Shown: piece by piece, positions 10,834-22,479 of the stretch | Layout: every line of letters begins with the position of its first letter | How positions within the stretch are numbered: the stretch's first letter is position 1 | Source: Heliopora coerulea | Lineage: Eukaryota > Cnidaria > Anthozoa > Scleralcyonacea > Helioporidae | Length of the DNA: 64,000 nt | NCBI GenBank assembly: GCA_030142905.1 | Contig: JASJOG010000588.1 | Coordinates: forward strand, 37,068 to 101,067 | Direction: 5' to 3' | Notes under the pieces: model-generated | The model's input: the letters and a program-made list of their open reading frames with translations, nothing else | Database searches by the model: none | What the model was told of the DNA's origin: nothing | Made by a program: the position numbers and the translations under genes

Positions 10834-12163
10834 ATTCAATTCAAGAATCTGCTCTGTTCAACTGTCGTCACATAAATTTTTTCTTTTCAAGCCCGATTAA
10901 TGAACTTGATTCGTCAATTTAAATGTAATAACATTTTGTAATAACGATAACAGTTTTAACGACAGTAATGCTAGTTATAGTAATAACCACTAATGCTAAT
11001 GTCAGTATTATTGCCAATTAATATCAGTATTAGTATTGGCATTTGTACTGGTTGGTATTGCTACTCACATTTTAATTATCATCATTTCTATAATTATTGC
11101 CTTTGAAATTGAAGATAGAATCTGTATTATCTATTTCCAATCGCTCTCTTGCAATAAAGATGGTTTAAATATACCTGTTTTTCAGTTTTTTACCGGCGTA
11201 AGCAGGAATTTTGGAAAGGGGTATCTTTTACCTCCCAATGCATTTTTGCCGGATAATTGCCGGATAATTGTGATCTTCATTATGAGAATATAGTGGCGTG
11301 CGCAGCTTCTTCACTGAAATTGAATAGTCCTCAGTACCACAGTGGCGTACCCAGACGTCAGGGTATTTGTAAGCCGGGGAGACCGAACAAGCGAACCGAA
11401 CGCACGGCCTCTTTGGCGATTCCGTGAGATTGCTTACCGGAAGTCTTAAGAAATAGGAATTATGGGATCAATTACTCGTCAAAAACTGCTGGATGAGATT
11501 CTTGCTGTCACTGAAATGAGTCGACTTTATCAATGCAACGCTTTTCACTAAAAACAATTTTAAGCTTTGGGGAACTTTTGGCTTGTCGTTTCCTTTAGTT
11601 TGCATCAATTTTTTACCTATTTTATTTCTTCGTACAAACGTTCGCAAGCCCAGGCCTGTGAGCCAGCTGTGGCCAGGCCGCGTTCGCCACTCATCTTCTA
11701 CTTGGTTCCTCTCGACAGCTCATACAACAAAGAGGAAAGTCGCCCGTGCAATTAGGTTCACTTAATGCAAATTCATAGTTTGTGTGAGAAAGAACAGACG
11801 ATCGAAAGCGTTTTAAGCTACCTAACCTAGATAAGTTTGTAGTTCATTACTTACAGTGGTGACACTGAGGTCAAAGAAAAGATGACAGACCGAGAAAATA
11901 ATGGATAGCAGTATGAAATTCAAGATAACATCATCGTACAGACAAACCAGAAGGAAATACCCATTTACCGGTACTACAGAAAGTTTGTTCCCCACAAAAA
12001 CTCTCTAGTCACAGTAATGGACATACACCACTATCAATCAGGCAACACTTATTTAGAATTGGGTTTGCATTAGTCAGTAAGTCAGGTTACATTTTAACTT
12101 CTGTTTATCTGTGTATCGAATGCCCACTAAATGGTGCAATATACACACATAAGAAGTCGTATT
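10834..12163. other. Intergenic DNA between convergent genes
   Basis: Contains a TAATGTCAGTATTA-type low-complexity stretch near 10920-11050 and a solitary hAT-like end motif CAGTGGCGTACCCAG near 11340. No exon is recognised. It separates the plus-strand peptide gene from the 3' end of minus-strand convertase gene 1. Confidence 0.4.
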
Positions 12164-12519
12164 TCAATTACATCTTACTCTGTACCGCCAAGTCAACCAC
12201 ATCGCGTACCACTTTGAATATGCTTGGCCGTTACAACATGACTTATATTTCTTGTTATACACACGACCAGCACAGCATAACTCATTTTCCTTGTCATATA
12301 TACGACCAGAGCAGCATGGTGTGAATTTTGAGTACAGTTGGCCTTGGCAACAAATTTTTCGACATTTGTTATAGGGCTTCGCTCCACACATCGAAACCTT
12401 CTCGACAATTTTACCGTCGTTGCAACATTCGTAAATATCGGAATTATAGGTAATAGACGAAGCACAGCATTTGTTTCCATAACCAACCCAAAATTTTTTC
12501 TTTCCACATTTTATCACAC
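12164..12519 (-). CDS. Gene 1 tail exon: galaxin-like double-Cys domain
   Basis: The acceptor is TTTGCATCTTTAG with a strong pyrimidine tract; the exon encodes about 117 residues then a stop. Six CC pairs are spaced about 14-23 residues apart, with intervening words such as GRIYDKENELCC and GRVYNKKYKSCC, the signature of galaxin and galaxin-like proteins of corals. The exon begins with two bases (GT) that complete a codon, exactly matching the single G left by the last P-domain exon at 14147. The simplest model is therefore that it is the 3' coding exon of the convertase gene. The alternative is an independent galaxin-like gene whose own upstream exons lie in the 12520-14146 interval. Galaxins are secreted matrix proteins; here the domain could anchor or localise the protease. 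Confidence 0.65.
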
Positions 12520-12710
12520 CTAAAGATGCAAAGATTGCAAAAAAAATTTCCATTGGTTCTTTTGTAAACGAACTGAGGAGACATTTCAAATACGCTCAGA
12601 GCCATAACCCAACATCGACATGTGTGTTGAAAAAGAAAAGTGAACTACAATTTGTTGAACGCATTTAGACGGACGAGGAAACACTCTCAGAAGATAGTAA
12701 AAAGTCGATC

Positions 12711-12715
<5 letters not shown>

Positions 12716-12760
<45 letters not shown>

Positions 12761-12762
12761 GA
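12716..12762. repeat. (AAT)n microsatellite
   Basis: About 15 uninterrupted trinucleotide units. Confidence 0.95.
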
Positions 12763-12919
12763 GTAGTTATAGTACCAAAAACTTATTCAAATCTAAACCA
12801 TTTCCCTTGTTTAGTCGTGAACTATAATGAAGTTACGTGAACTCTCTAATTCTGCTGCAAATAACTTCGTTGAACAGGATGAGTAAAGTGTTGACTCATA
12901 ATTATAAAGCCTTGCTCAA

Positions 12920-13340
12920 ATGGGGATGAAAGTTGGTGAGAGTGAAAGGAAATTGACAAAAGTTGACGAGAGTTGATGATGGTTGAAAAGAATTGACAGC
13001 TCGAACGTGAATTTATAAGAATTGGCGAGAGGTGATGAGAATGAGAGTGAATAAAGATTGATAAGAGTTGATGAGAGTGACTGAGGCGTGATGAGGGTTA
13101 GTGAGAGTTGAAGAGAGTTTATGAGAGTCAATGAGAGTTGACGAAAGTTGATGATAGTTGATAAGAGTTGATAACAGTGAACGTAAGTCCATGAAGAGTT
13201 GAATAGAGTGATAAAGGGTTGATTAGAGATGACGATAGTTGAAGAAAGTGAATGAGATTTGACGAGAGTTAATGAGAGTAGACGAGAAGTTGCTTAGAGT
13301 TGATTAGAGTTGATGAGAGCTGAAGAGTATTGGTGAAAGT
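12920..13340. repeat. Degenerate AGTTGATGAG minisatellite
   Basis: More than thirty imperfect copies of a 10-12 base unit (gagagttgatga variants), in the gene 1 intron between tail exon and last P-domain exon. Complementary words (ACTCTCATCA) follow at about 13380-13500. Confidence 0.85.
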
Positions 13341-14146
13341 GGCAACTCACGTTCTAGTTTAACTACCAAACCCATCGACTTTCATGAACTCTCATCATCT
13401 TTGAATCATGTCAAATTTTGGCAAGTGTTCTACGGGAGTTTTGACTTATCTCACCGCTCGACAGCATATTCTAGCGTCATACTCTCATGAACTCTCATCC
13501 TTGTCGAACCGGATCAGTAAGAGCTGCTTCAAGTCTCATACTTGCAACTCTGGTCATTCTACTCTTAGTGACACTCATCCTCGTTTGACTGAGACTCAAA
13601 GGATAAGAGATCAAAATGCTTGCAAGAGCTCTTCATCAGTCATTAGAGGGAGCAAGGACAACCCTAGGCATGTCCAATTAATTTTTGTTCGTCATTAAGA
13701 CCTTCATTTCACTTTTCCCTGTGACCCAGCGAGTATGTTTTTCAAAATCGGCTACTCGTTGCCATATTTTGTCACCAAAATAAGTTCCAAAGGAACCCAG
13801 TAACCATACATTCCATGTACTGGCAATCAAAACTGTTCCAGAAGACCAATGATATAAAAGTAGAGTACAGCAGCAGGTGTGTAAAAAGCCTAAAGGCTCA
13901 GGGAACTGCCGTAACTAATGAGAAGCGACTCTAAGAACAGCTTCTTCAATATTCCCAATCACACTTAATACCGTTAACATTAAGTATGCGTTGCTGCTGA
14001 GCAGTCAAGAGGTATAAAAACAGTACTACCCGCGAAACACGAAATAACAAATAAAAACAGGAGTTGCTGAAAACAACTTAAATTATGGGCATACTTTTTC
14101 AAACCGACTTTTTATACAAGTCATTATAAATAAAACACAGACATAC
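13341..14146. other. Gene 1 intron, nothing else seen
   Basis: Intron sequence between the tail exon and the last P-domain exon. No further splice-bounded exon is recognised. Confidence 0.4.
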
Positions 14147-14227
14147 CAGATGGTAACCGATCTTGATTCCCTGACAAAGGATCTTTTTCCGTGCCGTACA
14201 AAGCAATTTTAAATTTCGAAAGAACAC
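14147..14227 (-). CDS. Gene 1 last P-domain exon
   Basis: 81 bp, from acceptor CAACTAG to donor GTATGT. Reads GVLSKFKIALYGTEKDPL..., the end of the convertase P/Homo B domain, which in furin-type enzymes reads 'L..F.L.LYGT'. Phase is 2 in, 1 out, and the same phases are found in the gene 2 counterpart at 44358-44462. Confidence 0.85.
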
Positions 14228-15440
14228 CTAGTTGAAAAAAAAGAAAAAATAGTTTAAGAACCTATAAGAGCTAAGATGGCGGAAAGGAAACTATAGCAAC
14301 TCAAGTCATACTTTTTAGCGATATTGTACCATTTTCCTCATATTTGTGGCACTCGTTATTATAAAGAAATGCTTATAGCCAAGAGTATTCTTCACGTTAC
14401 TTCTCCAGCTATTAGGAATGTACATTACGAACGCTGCGGTTGCACAGCTTATTCTGGTAAAACAGTCACAAATTTAGAAATTTTCCATCCCCGCAGTGGT
14501 GAGAGAAATATTTTGTTTTTTTCTGCCGGATTAATGAAATCTTCAGAATTCTTGTCTGGTCAAATGCATTTGATTTTCACCAAAGCGACAGTCAAGAAGT
14601 AATATCGCGGAATTTTATGATCAGAAATTGGTATAAAACTGGTATAAAATATGTAGCCACTAAAAGCCACTGTCGAAATCTTTCTAATATTGCAAAATCA
14701 GTTTATTATTAACTCTGACTTATCAAAGGCGTACGAAGGGAGGACAGAGGGGAGAATTGTATCTTCGTACAAAAATAAGGGCACGACATTGCGATATATT
14801 ACATAAATTATACACATGATGCATATAAAAATATACGTACAATATATACATACATACATACTTACAAATACATTAATATTATAAATAAAGTAATAATTAT
14901 ATTGCTAAGGCCATAACTATATTATCCACCCTGTATATTGTTACACAGTCGTTGGCTTCATTTTTGTTATTTATTCAAGTTAACAATAGGGAATGGGAGT
15001 ACCATTAGTTAGGTTTTCCTTTCGGCATCAGTAGTGCTCACTACGCCACTTCGCAGTACTATTTTCTCTACAATTTATCCGAATAGGAACGTGAGCTAAT
15101 CGAGTAATTATAAAAAGTATATTTAGGAGCGAGAGCACTTTTAAGACCCATGACGGTTGCTAAAAATGCAACATAAAGATCTCTGGAGGAACTCATTAGC
15201 GTTTGCAATTTTACATCACACTGACCAGCAAGAAAATCTTATCAATGAAGTTAAGAAAAGTTAGCGCATGTAATGGGTAGAACTGCACGGTCCAACTTCA
15301 TACAGATGAAAATGTATAACTTGAGCTGATTTGGCATTTCAGCAACTTTTAGTTTTTCTTTCCTGCCTTCTCAAAATACCTCATGCAATTCTAAGAGCGC
15401 AAACCCAAATAACTGCAAACATTTCCCTCACGTTTCTTAC
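14228..15440. other. Gene 1 intron
   Basis: AT-rich, with a TATATACATAC run near 14820-14860. No exon or named repeat. Confidence 0.4.
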
Positions 15441-15757
15441 CCGAATGTCCAAACGAAGGCCTTGAGTTTTTAAACGAAACTGTCCAATTTCCATTCGGAT
15501 CTTCTCCCCAGTAGTGCAAGCTTGAAACCACCAAGTTCTTGTATTTGTTTCTTCGAGTTATGGCATCAAAAACACGTGGGTAAAGCAACTGCGATATAGT
15601 TCCACTCGGTGACGTTAAATACATCAACATGAAAGCACGGGGCAAAAACGTCAGACTCAGCTTCACCTTGACGTTTTCAATGTACTTAATCCTTGAACAA
15701 TTGCTATTCAAAGTCGTCTGTATTTTAAACTGTAGAGATTGACCGAAATTTCTTATT
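15441..15757 (-). CDS. Gene 1 main P/Homo B domain exon
   Basis: 317 bp, same length as its gene 2 counterpart. Contains LTSPSGTISQLLYPR, SLHYWGEDPNGNWTV and similar words, matching the P-domain pattern 'L.SP.GT...L..R...D' and 'W.EdP.G.W.L'. The P domain stabilises the catalytic domain in this family. Acceptor is TTGTTAAG after a T-run; donor is GTAAGA. Confidence 0.88.
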
Positions 15758-15875
15758 CTTAACAACAAAAAAAAAATATCAATGTCATTGATCTCAAAGG
15801 ACTTCATTCATGAAGTCTTAACAATAATCATCATTCAAAATCAGTTTTATGCAGATTAAAGTTTAAGCAACTTAC

Positions 15876-15987
15876 GATCTTTCCAACTTAATGAAGCACT
15901 TCGCCTGGGAAGGGACTGTTTTCCAACCAAGAGCCGCGTCAACCAGTTTTTGTGCATTCATTAATCCAAAGCCAACTGAAGGATGTA
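15876..15987 (-). CDS. Gene 1 exon: start of P domain
   Basis: 112 bp. Reads VHPSVGFGLMNAQKLV then LGWKTVPSQAKC. It matches the furin 'S...GyGl.dA..mV..A..W..V..q..C' segment linking catalytic and P domains. Donor GTAAGT; acceptor TTTTTTGATAG. Confidence 0.87.
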
Positions 15988-16402
15988 CTATCAAAAAATA
16001 AATGAAACTGTTATGACATGTACGTTTTGACGAACAGGAAAGGAATTTATTAATCGAAACGTAATATTCGTTTTTCATTAAATAACTTTTTATAAAGTTG
16101 TTGTAAAATAACTCCAAAATCAGCAACCGCCACGAGCAACTCCTACACATTTTTCCTACTATCCCACCGTCCGGCGTGCATTCATTACCCAATGGAGCAT
16201 GCCAAATCATGAATCATTTTGTTAACTTATTTACTTCTGAACTTACTGACTCGTTTATACATTTATTAACATCTACCTGACCACGTACTGTAACTAACCG
16301 ACTTACCTACCTACGTATCAAACTATCTAACCAACCCACCTACAAACCTGCTAACCTATCAAACAATTGAATTAAGAAATTACTACAACGGTACCAACAT
16401 AC

Positions 16403-16512
16403 CCATTAAGCCAGCACCGTTGACAGTCCATTCTTCATGAGGAACATTCAAACCTTTTTGTGTATTTGTTCTCACAATTAGATGTTGGAGGTCACGCCAT
16501 GTTAGCTTTTCA
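16403..16512 (-). CDS. Gene 1 exon: LTWRD segment
   Basis: 110 bp, the same length as in gene 2. Reads EKLTWRDLQHLIVRTNTQKG, the conserved helix after the active-site Ser. The acceptor TTGTTAAG at 16513-16514 was chosen over a later AAAAG because only it keeps the frame open from the previous exon. Confidence 0.87.
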
Positions 16513-17149
16513 CTTAACAAAACAAATGTGAAATGAATAAATTACCATCAAAATAAGCCAGTGCCAAAAACACAAGACGAAATTGAGAAGGTAAAATTTC
16601 GACTATATTATACAGTCACCGTGAAACCTACCAATTTTGTCTGGTGTTTTTACTTATATTTTGAGAACCGAACTGTTTGTTTTCGGAGTTTGTTCCATGT
16701 TATACTTTGTAAAGTTATCGTAAGACATTGGATTTTAAGCAAGAGGCATCTCATACAACAATTACAGAAGAAAAAGGTGAAGCATTAAAAGAAATTGCGA
16801 GAGTCAACAATGAAACAAAAGACCTCCAAACCCTTTGAAACCTGTATGACCAGACTAATTTCAAAATCTCCCAAACCTACGTTATTGAATCCACTTGACT
16901 CAAATTAAAACCATGGTTACCTCAGCGTCTACCATGAAACCATGGTTACCTCTGCTTCCAATTTTCTCGAGGGCAGACTTAATCTCTAAATTCCCTCAAT
17001 AAAGGCAGAATTTTTTATTTTTTCTCTCATTAGCAAAGGCATGACTGCACGTCAAGAGAGAAAAGAATTTTAAACAATACATAAAATTATGTACGGTCAG
17101 TAATCATCGCATAAGAAAACGATACCATGGCGTAAGAGAAACTTGTTAT

Positions 17150-17210
17150 TAAATGTCCCTCACGCCGCGGGAGGGGTTGTAAAACCCTCCCGCGGCATTC
17201 AAGGACATTT
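17150..17210. repeat. GC-rich perfect hairpin
   Basis: CCGCGGGAGGG and its complement are separated by about 10 bases, extended outward by AAATGTCC and GGACATTT with a short mismatch. It stands out in an AT-rich intron; a tiny palindromic MITE is likely. Confidence 0.75.
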
Positions 17211-17231
17211 ATATAGCAAACAAACTGACCT

Positions 17232-17325
17232 TAACTCTTTCAAGGCTGTAGCTCTCCCCTTAACCAGGAAAATAGTCTGGTGTTAGCCAGAGTAAAAGTA
17301 TTACGCCGTCGGAAAAGACTTAATG
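17232..17325 (-). repeat. Dispersed repeat, 'GCCAGAC' family, copy 3
   Basis: Contains GTCTGGTGTTAGCCAGAGTA and flanking 'gctctcccctt' and 'aaaagactta' sequences found in other copies. Confidence 0.55.
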
Positions 17326-17714
17326 CTGTATAAAATAGTCGAATTTGTCCAGGTTACGTCTTTGAAATATCTTAAGTGGTTAGAAAATGCTAAATGAAAC
17401 TCTTTTGAATGCAAATTGTCCTTAATAAGTTTCGCTTAACTTTTAACCAGCCAACAAGGTCGTATACTACCCGCCGTTTGTTCCTCGGGTTTTCATCCAT
17501 GACAAGTCGACAAATCAAACGACCTCGCACAATTTTTGTTGGTGACAACATTGTAATTAAAAAATGACCAAAACAAGCGAGCCGAAGAAGCCCCCGTCTC
17601 TGCTCCTCCCCTTGAAGGGAAAAGTGAGTTCACGGTAGCAGAGTCTCTGCAGAGTCCCACCCACAATGGTGGATTTTTCTTCTATCTATATCCTTTGACA
17701 TTTATATCTTTTCT

Positions 17715-17840
17715 ATTTATATCCTTTCCTTCTTTCTTTCTTTCCTTCTTTATTTCTTTCCTTCTTTCTTTCTTTCCTTCTTTCTTTCCTTCCTTCTTTC
17801 TTTCCTTCTTTCCTTCTTTCTTTCTTTCTTTCTTTCTTGT
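17715..17840. repeat. (TTCC/TTCTT)n microsatellite
   Basis: Long pyrimidine tract of TTTC/TTCC units. It creates open frames on both strands that are not genes. Confidence 0.95.
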
Positions 17841-17988
17841 CTTTAGAAAGACACTTCCGCATGGAAATGGCCTTCCACCCTCGCACGTGAATATGTTTAC
17901 TTTAAACAAGATGTTCCTTTCCCTACAGTTTTTGAACAGTACATGCTAAGAAAGTAAAGATAACGTGACCAAAATAATTGAGACGTAC

Positions 17989-18095
17989 TTGGCTTCCAGT
18001 GCAAGGGCAATGATCCCAGACGCCATTGCAGCAGCAGCTGACGTTGCCCCAAAATTATTAACACATTCAGTGGTACTGAAACCAGAACACGTTAC
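17989..18095 (-). CDS. Gene 1 catalytic Ser exon
   Basis: 107 bp. Reads ECVNNFGATSAAAAMASG then IIALALEA. The nucleophile Ser lies in GATSA; furin-type enzymes have GTSASAP, so the usual Pro is replaced by Ala, as also in gene 2. Acceptor TTGTTCAG; donor GTACGT. Confidence 0.9.
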
Positions 18096-18689
18096 CTGAA
18101 CAAGTGTGAAAAAAAAATACTACAAATTGCATTTGACATAATATTGCGTCATCTCACCGAGCCAAATTTTTGATGACAAGCTCAGCTTTGAAAGTTAAAA
18201 GTAAAGTTTAATTTTCACAAGAATACGATGCTGTCCTTCCGGCGGCTTCTATTGTCTCCCTTGGCGACAATAATTAATTGTCCAAATACTTACCAAATAA
18301 TTAATTGTTTCAGAGTCTATGAAATGAATGACTTCATTTCAATCAGGAAAATTTCCGACGGAAACGTAAGGCCAAATCGAGATTCATCCAATCAGAACAC
18401 ACGTACAAGGCCTGTGATTTTCTTTTACAAAACATGATACAATATAATGCTGTCATTTTGAAATACATAATATAGAGTGAATAAATTATACAAATGCCAG
18501 ATACATACATACCAGTGTTACAATTTACATTAATTACAGTGACGTAGTCGTCAATTGACGCAAACCTGGGATCCATTCCTCTTTCTTTGTTCTAATTCTG
18601 TTACCAAGTCTTAATCCTTTTCCGACTTTTGTTAATTTTTCTCGACGGCATATCTACGCCACTGTAATTACGTGTGAACAGTGTTACTC

Positions 18690-18880
18690 TTCAATATGTA
18701 TCTGTCTTTAGCATAAATTATTCGCTATCTGATGAAGTTATGAGCAGAAGCGAAACATTGGATTTTAAATATTTTAAAACCTTTATTGCAGTTATGCTTT
18801 ACTTCGCGTATTTTGGTGGGCTCCGATTTTTATCTTTCCAATACGCTTCCCGCCTGGTTTTTCCATTGCTACTGTGAAAA
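18690..18880 (+). mobile_element. Penelope-like element 3' fragment
   Basis: Non-coding remnant with CTATCTGATGAAG, then AAGCGAAACATTGGATTTT, and later TTCCCGCCTGGTTTTTCC. This order resembles the terminal region of Penelope-like elements. No protein is left. Identification rests on motif resemblance, including to TTCCCGCCTGG next to the Penelope copy near 55965. Confidence 0.45.
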
Positions 18881-18899
18881 AGCAACGTTGTCATATGAC

Positions 18900-19200
18900 A
18901 TTATGCTATGCCACACCACGTATCGTGAATCATATAACATATAAAACATCGTGTTTCGTGTATTTTGTTATGTCATACATCAGATAATTTTATATCATTT
19001 AACATATCATTTATCAACATATATCATATTAAATCATATACCATACATCATATATTATCGCTTTATGTCAAAACATGCTATAAATATGTCATAACGTATC
19101 ATATTATATTATATTATGTCAGATCTTATATCGTACATCATATTGTATCATATCGCATTAAATCATGCCATATCATATCAAGTCATGTCGTATCGTTTGT
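18900..19200. repeat. Degenerate ATCATAT-rich repeat
   Basis: Many imperfect copies of ATATCAT/CATATCA over about 300 bases. Confidence 0.7.
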
Positions 19201-19289
19201 ATCGCAATCTATTGTATCTGGTTACTTTATATGAATTACTTAAATAAAGAAAAATGAGAGCATGATAACACTTTTTTAATATCACGTAC

Positions 19290-19484
19290 CATGTCGTCGC
19301 CAAAAGTCGAAGCCATGATGGCAGCACAAGACTCGCCATATCTTGGAATCCTTCCATCTTTTCTAACCGCTCCAATGGCTATCGTATAAATACTGTTAAC
19401 ATAACCGTCAAACGCACAACTATCGCCGAATATACCACCATTTCCGCTGGAGAAGACGAAGATAGATCCGCGACCCTTTCGTCC
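19290..19484 (-). CDS. Gene 1 oxyanion-hole exon
   Basis: 195 bp, phase 0 at both ends. Reads [14 protein letters not shown], then [18 protein letters not shown] and PRYGESCA. It matches 'GkGsIfVwAsGNGG...DsC..DGY.NSIYT.' of furin/kexin enzymes; the Asn in SGNGG is the oxyanion residue. It ends in a short TFGDDM segment. Confidence 0.92.
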
Positions 19485-21003
19485 CTAAAATTGATTTAAA
19501 GGGAAAACGATTTGTGGTAAAGAATTTTACTCCTGAAGCAATAATGTGCCAGATCAAACCAAGTGCTCTATTAGTGCCATACATTAAAAAGTACTGAAAT
19601 ATGATCTTCGTCACTGGACATAACTGTGGAATGTGGGGAAGCGGGTAAATTGTTTTATTTATCTTGAAAGAATTCTAAATGTGTATCGTATTAGCAACTG
19701 GAGCTGGACACACTATTGTTATTAAATTATTATTATTATCATTATTACAATTATTATCATTATTTTCATTGTTATCATTATTATCATTAAACTTTATTTC
19801 AAAAAGGTAAAATAACTATCGGCGCAAAAAGAATCTTATATTGGCCGTTCTATAATTTTAAGTTAATGAAAAGGAGATACATAAAGATTATAAATAATTT
19901 AAGGTAGGGTGTAAAATAAAAGCAGGAATTACAAAGTGCCTGAAAAATCTGCTTAAAGGGTTCACATGCCTTTATATATGTATATCCCACAACCATTCAT
20001 TGTCTGTGCACTTTGTTCGCTCCCTTTGAGAATAAAATTGTCTGGCGTTTGCTCGAGTAAAATAATACAAGACATATTGGTGCTGAAAACGACTTTAAGA
20101 CTAACTAGATTTAAAGTACGGAATTGGCTTCAGTAAATCATTTGAAATAACCATCTACTTCGTTTAAAAAGACAAAACAGTCACTCCAACAATGCAATAG
20201 CCTTGGAAGTACATTTGGAGCCGAGAATTTTTCAGGATTCCGTCTCGGAAATTTTCATTGACCTGCCGATTGAGTTAAAAAATTGAAAACAACATCTTTA
20301 TTTGAATATATCATGACCTTTAAGTAAAGATAAGACAGTCAGTATATTAATTTTGAAGGTTCTCAGTTTTATTCAATACCATTGAACGCGTTATAGGTCT
20401 TAGTTACTCTATCGTGTGAAATTTTTTTGTATATTTTTACCATTTCATCTGGTTATATCAATGGTGATTTTTTACAATGTAATTATTTCATACGTCAATA
20501 AGGCATGACGATCCTGCCGCTGCTGCTGATATTGAAGAGGAGTAGGAAGATGATGAAAACGGAATACCTCAGAAAACTGAACAACAGGTGAATGTCAATT
20601 TGACAAAACCTAAATAAATATGACGACGAGAACTGCTCGTGTTTTCGGAAGATAGCAATCCGGTAGATACTTAAAAAAGTATAATAAGGTGGTTGAATAA
20701 GACTGCTCAAAATCACTATTTTGTTTTATTCCGGTAACATAGAGAGGCAAGGCCGTTTAATGTAAGATTTAAGGTGATGCTTCGACTTTGTTCGACAGGG
20801 TAAGATGCTCATTGAAACTGGAATAAGACATCTCGTAAAACTCCACTGAGTGGGAGATTGCATGGAATTGAGAAAAGAGAATCGACGGCCGAATAAAACA
20901 CTCTTTACAGTTATTCAACTGTAATCGAAACACAAACGATACTTTTCATATAAGAAATTTTGTTTTCATTCTGTACGTAAAATTACCCATTGTCAATCCT
21001 CAC
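19485..21003. other. Gene 1 intron
   Basis: Contains an (ATT)n/(ATC)n low-complexity stretch at 19715-19800 and a dispersed-repeat copy near 20022-20068. No exon seen. Confidence 0.5.
20022..20068 (-). repeat. Dispersed repeat, 'GCCAGAC' family, copy 4 (short)
   Basis: Short copy with AATTGTCTGGCGTTTGCTCG followed by AGTAAAATAAT. Confidence 0.45.
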
Positions 21004-21179
21004 CATTATAACGCCAGCTTCCAGCGCCTTTTTTGCCTTCGGTCCAGGACCTCGTACGGAGTAACCATTGTCCAAAGGTCCCCAGCTGTTTGAGTAGATA
21101 TCAACTAAGTTCTGCTTGAATCCAAAAGCAGCTGCTTCTTGAGCGTCACTTGCTCTCGACTTTGTGAAGAGTCGAATCC
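21004..21179 (-). CDS. Gene 1 SNSWGP exon
   Basis: 176 bp. Reads GIRLFTKSRASDAQEAAA then VDIYSNSWGPLDNGYSVRGP, matching 'GvRmLdg..tD..Ea..l....~~iYS.SWGP.DdG..v.gP' of the convertase catalytic domain, which includes substrate-binding residues. Donor GTGAGG. Confidence 0.92.
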
Positions 21180-21621
21180 CTATAATTTTAAATCACTAAC
21201 ATGACAACATTTTTTTTGTAGCAGGAATCGGAGAAAATTCATGACTAGCTTGAAACTTGATTAACCGAATTTATATCAAATTTTGCTGAAGTGAAACAAA
21301 AATCGAGATGTCCAGCAAGTCCACGAACATAATAATTTTTAATAATCGTAATAAACCACAAATTACCCAACAACCCCCCTAAATACAACAGCACAGTAAA
21401 CGAAAGTCGCCAGTATGGAAAAACTAGTGAAGGAAGGTGGTCAGAAATAAGTTGAAACTCAATGGGGCAACATTATGTCATTTTTTCTCCTTGAACACCT
21501 TGAAGAACTTACAAGAAAGTTACATCTTGTTCATGTGATTAATTCGATCAAACCTTTTTGACAAGAAGTTTCCTTATTTAGCAAAAAAGTGCGTTTCTTG
21601 AAAACTTATTTTGAAACCTAC

Positions 21622-21707
21622 CTCCTGCTTTAGCATTATAAGCAATACCAGTCCGGCATGTTCCGTTAAATCTTCCAGCAATAATCCCTGCACATTTTGT
21701 CCCATGT
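21622..21707 (-). CDS. Gene 1 catalytic His exon
   Basis: 86 bp. Begins at the codon before HGTKCAGIIAGRFNG and ends AYNAKAGG; the His of HGTKCAG is the active-site His. Furin-type enzymes read RHGTRCAGEVAA. Donor GTAGGT. Confidence 0.92.
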
Positions 21708-22417
21708 CTAAATTTAAGCAGAAAGTCGGGATAAAATAATTGTACTACATGACTAGTATCATCTCATGTAAAATTAATCAATGTGTTTCGTCATTCAGTT
21801 GTCGAAAATCCGGTATATCTTCTTGCATAACCTACTGCAAACACAATTTTTGCATAGACCAACTAGTTTTTAACGACAAATTTCAGAGAAAATGAACATA
21901 AACTAGATAAATGCACGAGCAGGTGAGAGTTAAACAATTTCATTCCCACCGCAAATGCTCTTAAGGATTCTACTCTGATCTAGGCCAGACAACTTCATTA
22001 AACTGACTGAAATTTCTGTGAGGAAAAAGAAGTTTTGAATACGATTTGTCATTCTGGAACTTCACCATCATACTTTTCATTCATCTCGGTAAAAATAAAA
22101 CCATGGAATAATGTATACATAATCTAAGCAATACAAGGAAATATGGAATCCAAAGCCCAATCTAAATAGTCGAAAACATATCTTTAATGTAAACAAAAAT
22201 CCGAAGAATTGTGACAACATCCTTGATTCAGTAACTAATTTACTGGCTTCGCTTGTTCAAAACTAAATGTGGTATTAACATTCTCTTCTGTCGTGCAAAC
22301 CATATACTTCGCTCGTTTGTAGCCGTCAACGCATCACCTCAGGTTAGATTAGTTAATGTTTAATGTTATACTTGGAGATATGAGATACATACTATTTGTT
22401 TGGAGAGTCAGTCTTAC
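21708..22417. other. Gene 1 intron with shared repeat
   Basis: Holds the 22226-22321 repeat, which recurs near the 3' end of gene 2. Nothing else is recognised. Confidence 0.45.
22226..22321 (+). repeat. 96-bp dispersed repeat, copy 1
   Basis: Starts ATTCAGTAACTAATTTACTG and ends near CGCTCGT. A close copy, same orientation, lies at 42133-42226. Small substitutions only. Confidence 0.8.
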
Positions 22418-22479
22418 CCATTGAAAACTGGACTCGGATAATCATCACCGTCGATGAAGTCATGACTGGCTCGTGGTTC
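22418..22479 (-). CDS. Gene 1 short acidic exon
   Basis: 62 bp. Reads EPRASHDFIDGDDYPSPVF, the loop just before the active-site His that in furin contains 'D.D..P.P'. Phase 0 in, 2 out, as in gene 2. Confidence 0.82.

Larger units (their letters stand above)
16513..17988. other. Gene 1 intron with hairpin and microsatellite
   Basis: Holds a GC-rich hairpin at 17150-17210, one dispersed-repeat copy at 17232-17325 and a pyrimidine microsatellite at 17715-17840. No other exon is recognised. Confidence 0.5.

Noticed and set aside
12920..13340. Regularly spaced repeats considered as a CRISPR array
   Set aside because: Units of 10-12 bases are contiguous and degenerate with no unique spacers; the host is an animal. 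It is a minisatellite.
14324..14602. 92-codon plus-strand frame
   Set aside because: No motif, and it lies opposite a convertase intron; no splice evidence.
17682..17949. Open frames on both strands rich in Phe/Ser or Lys/Glu
   Set aside because: They are produced by the TTCC/TTTC microsatellite and have no gene-like composition.
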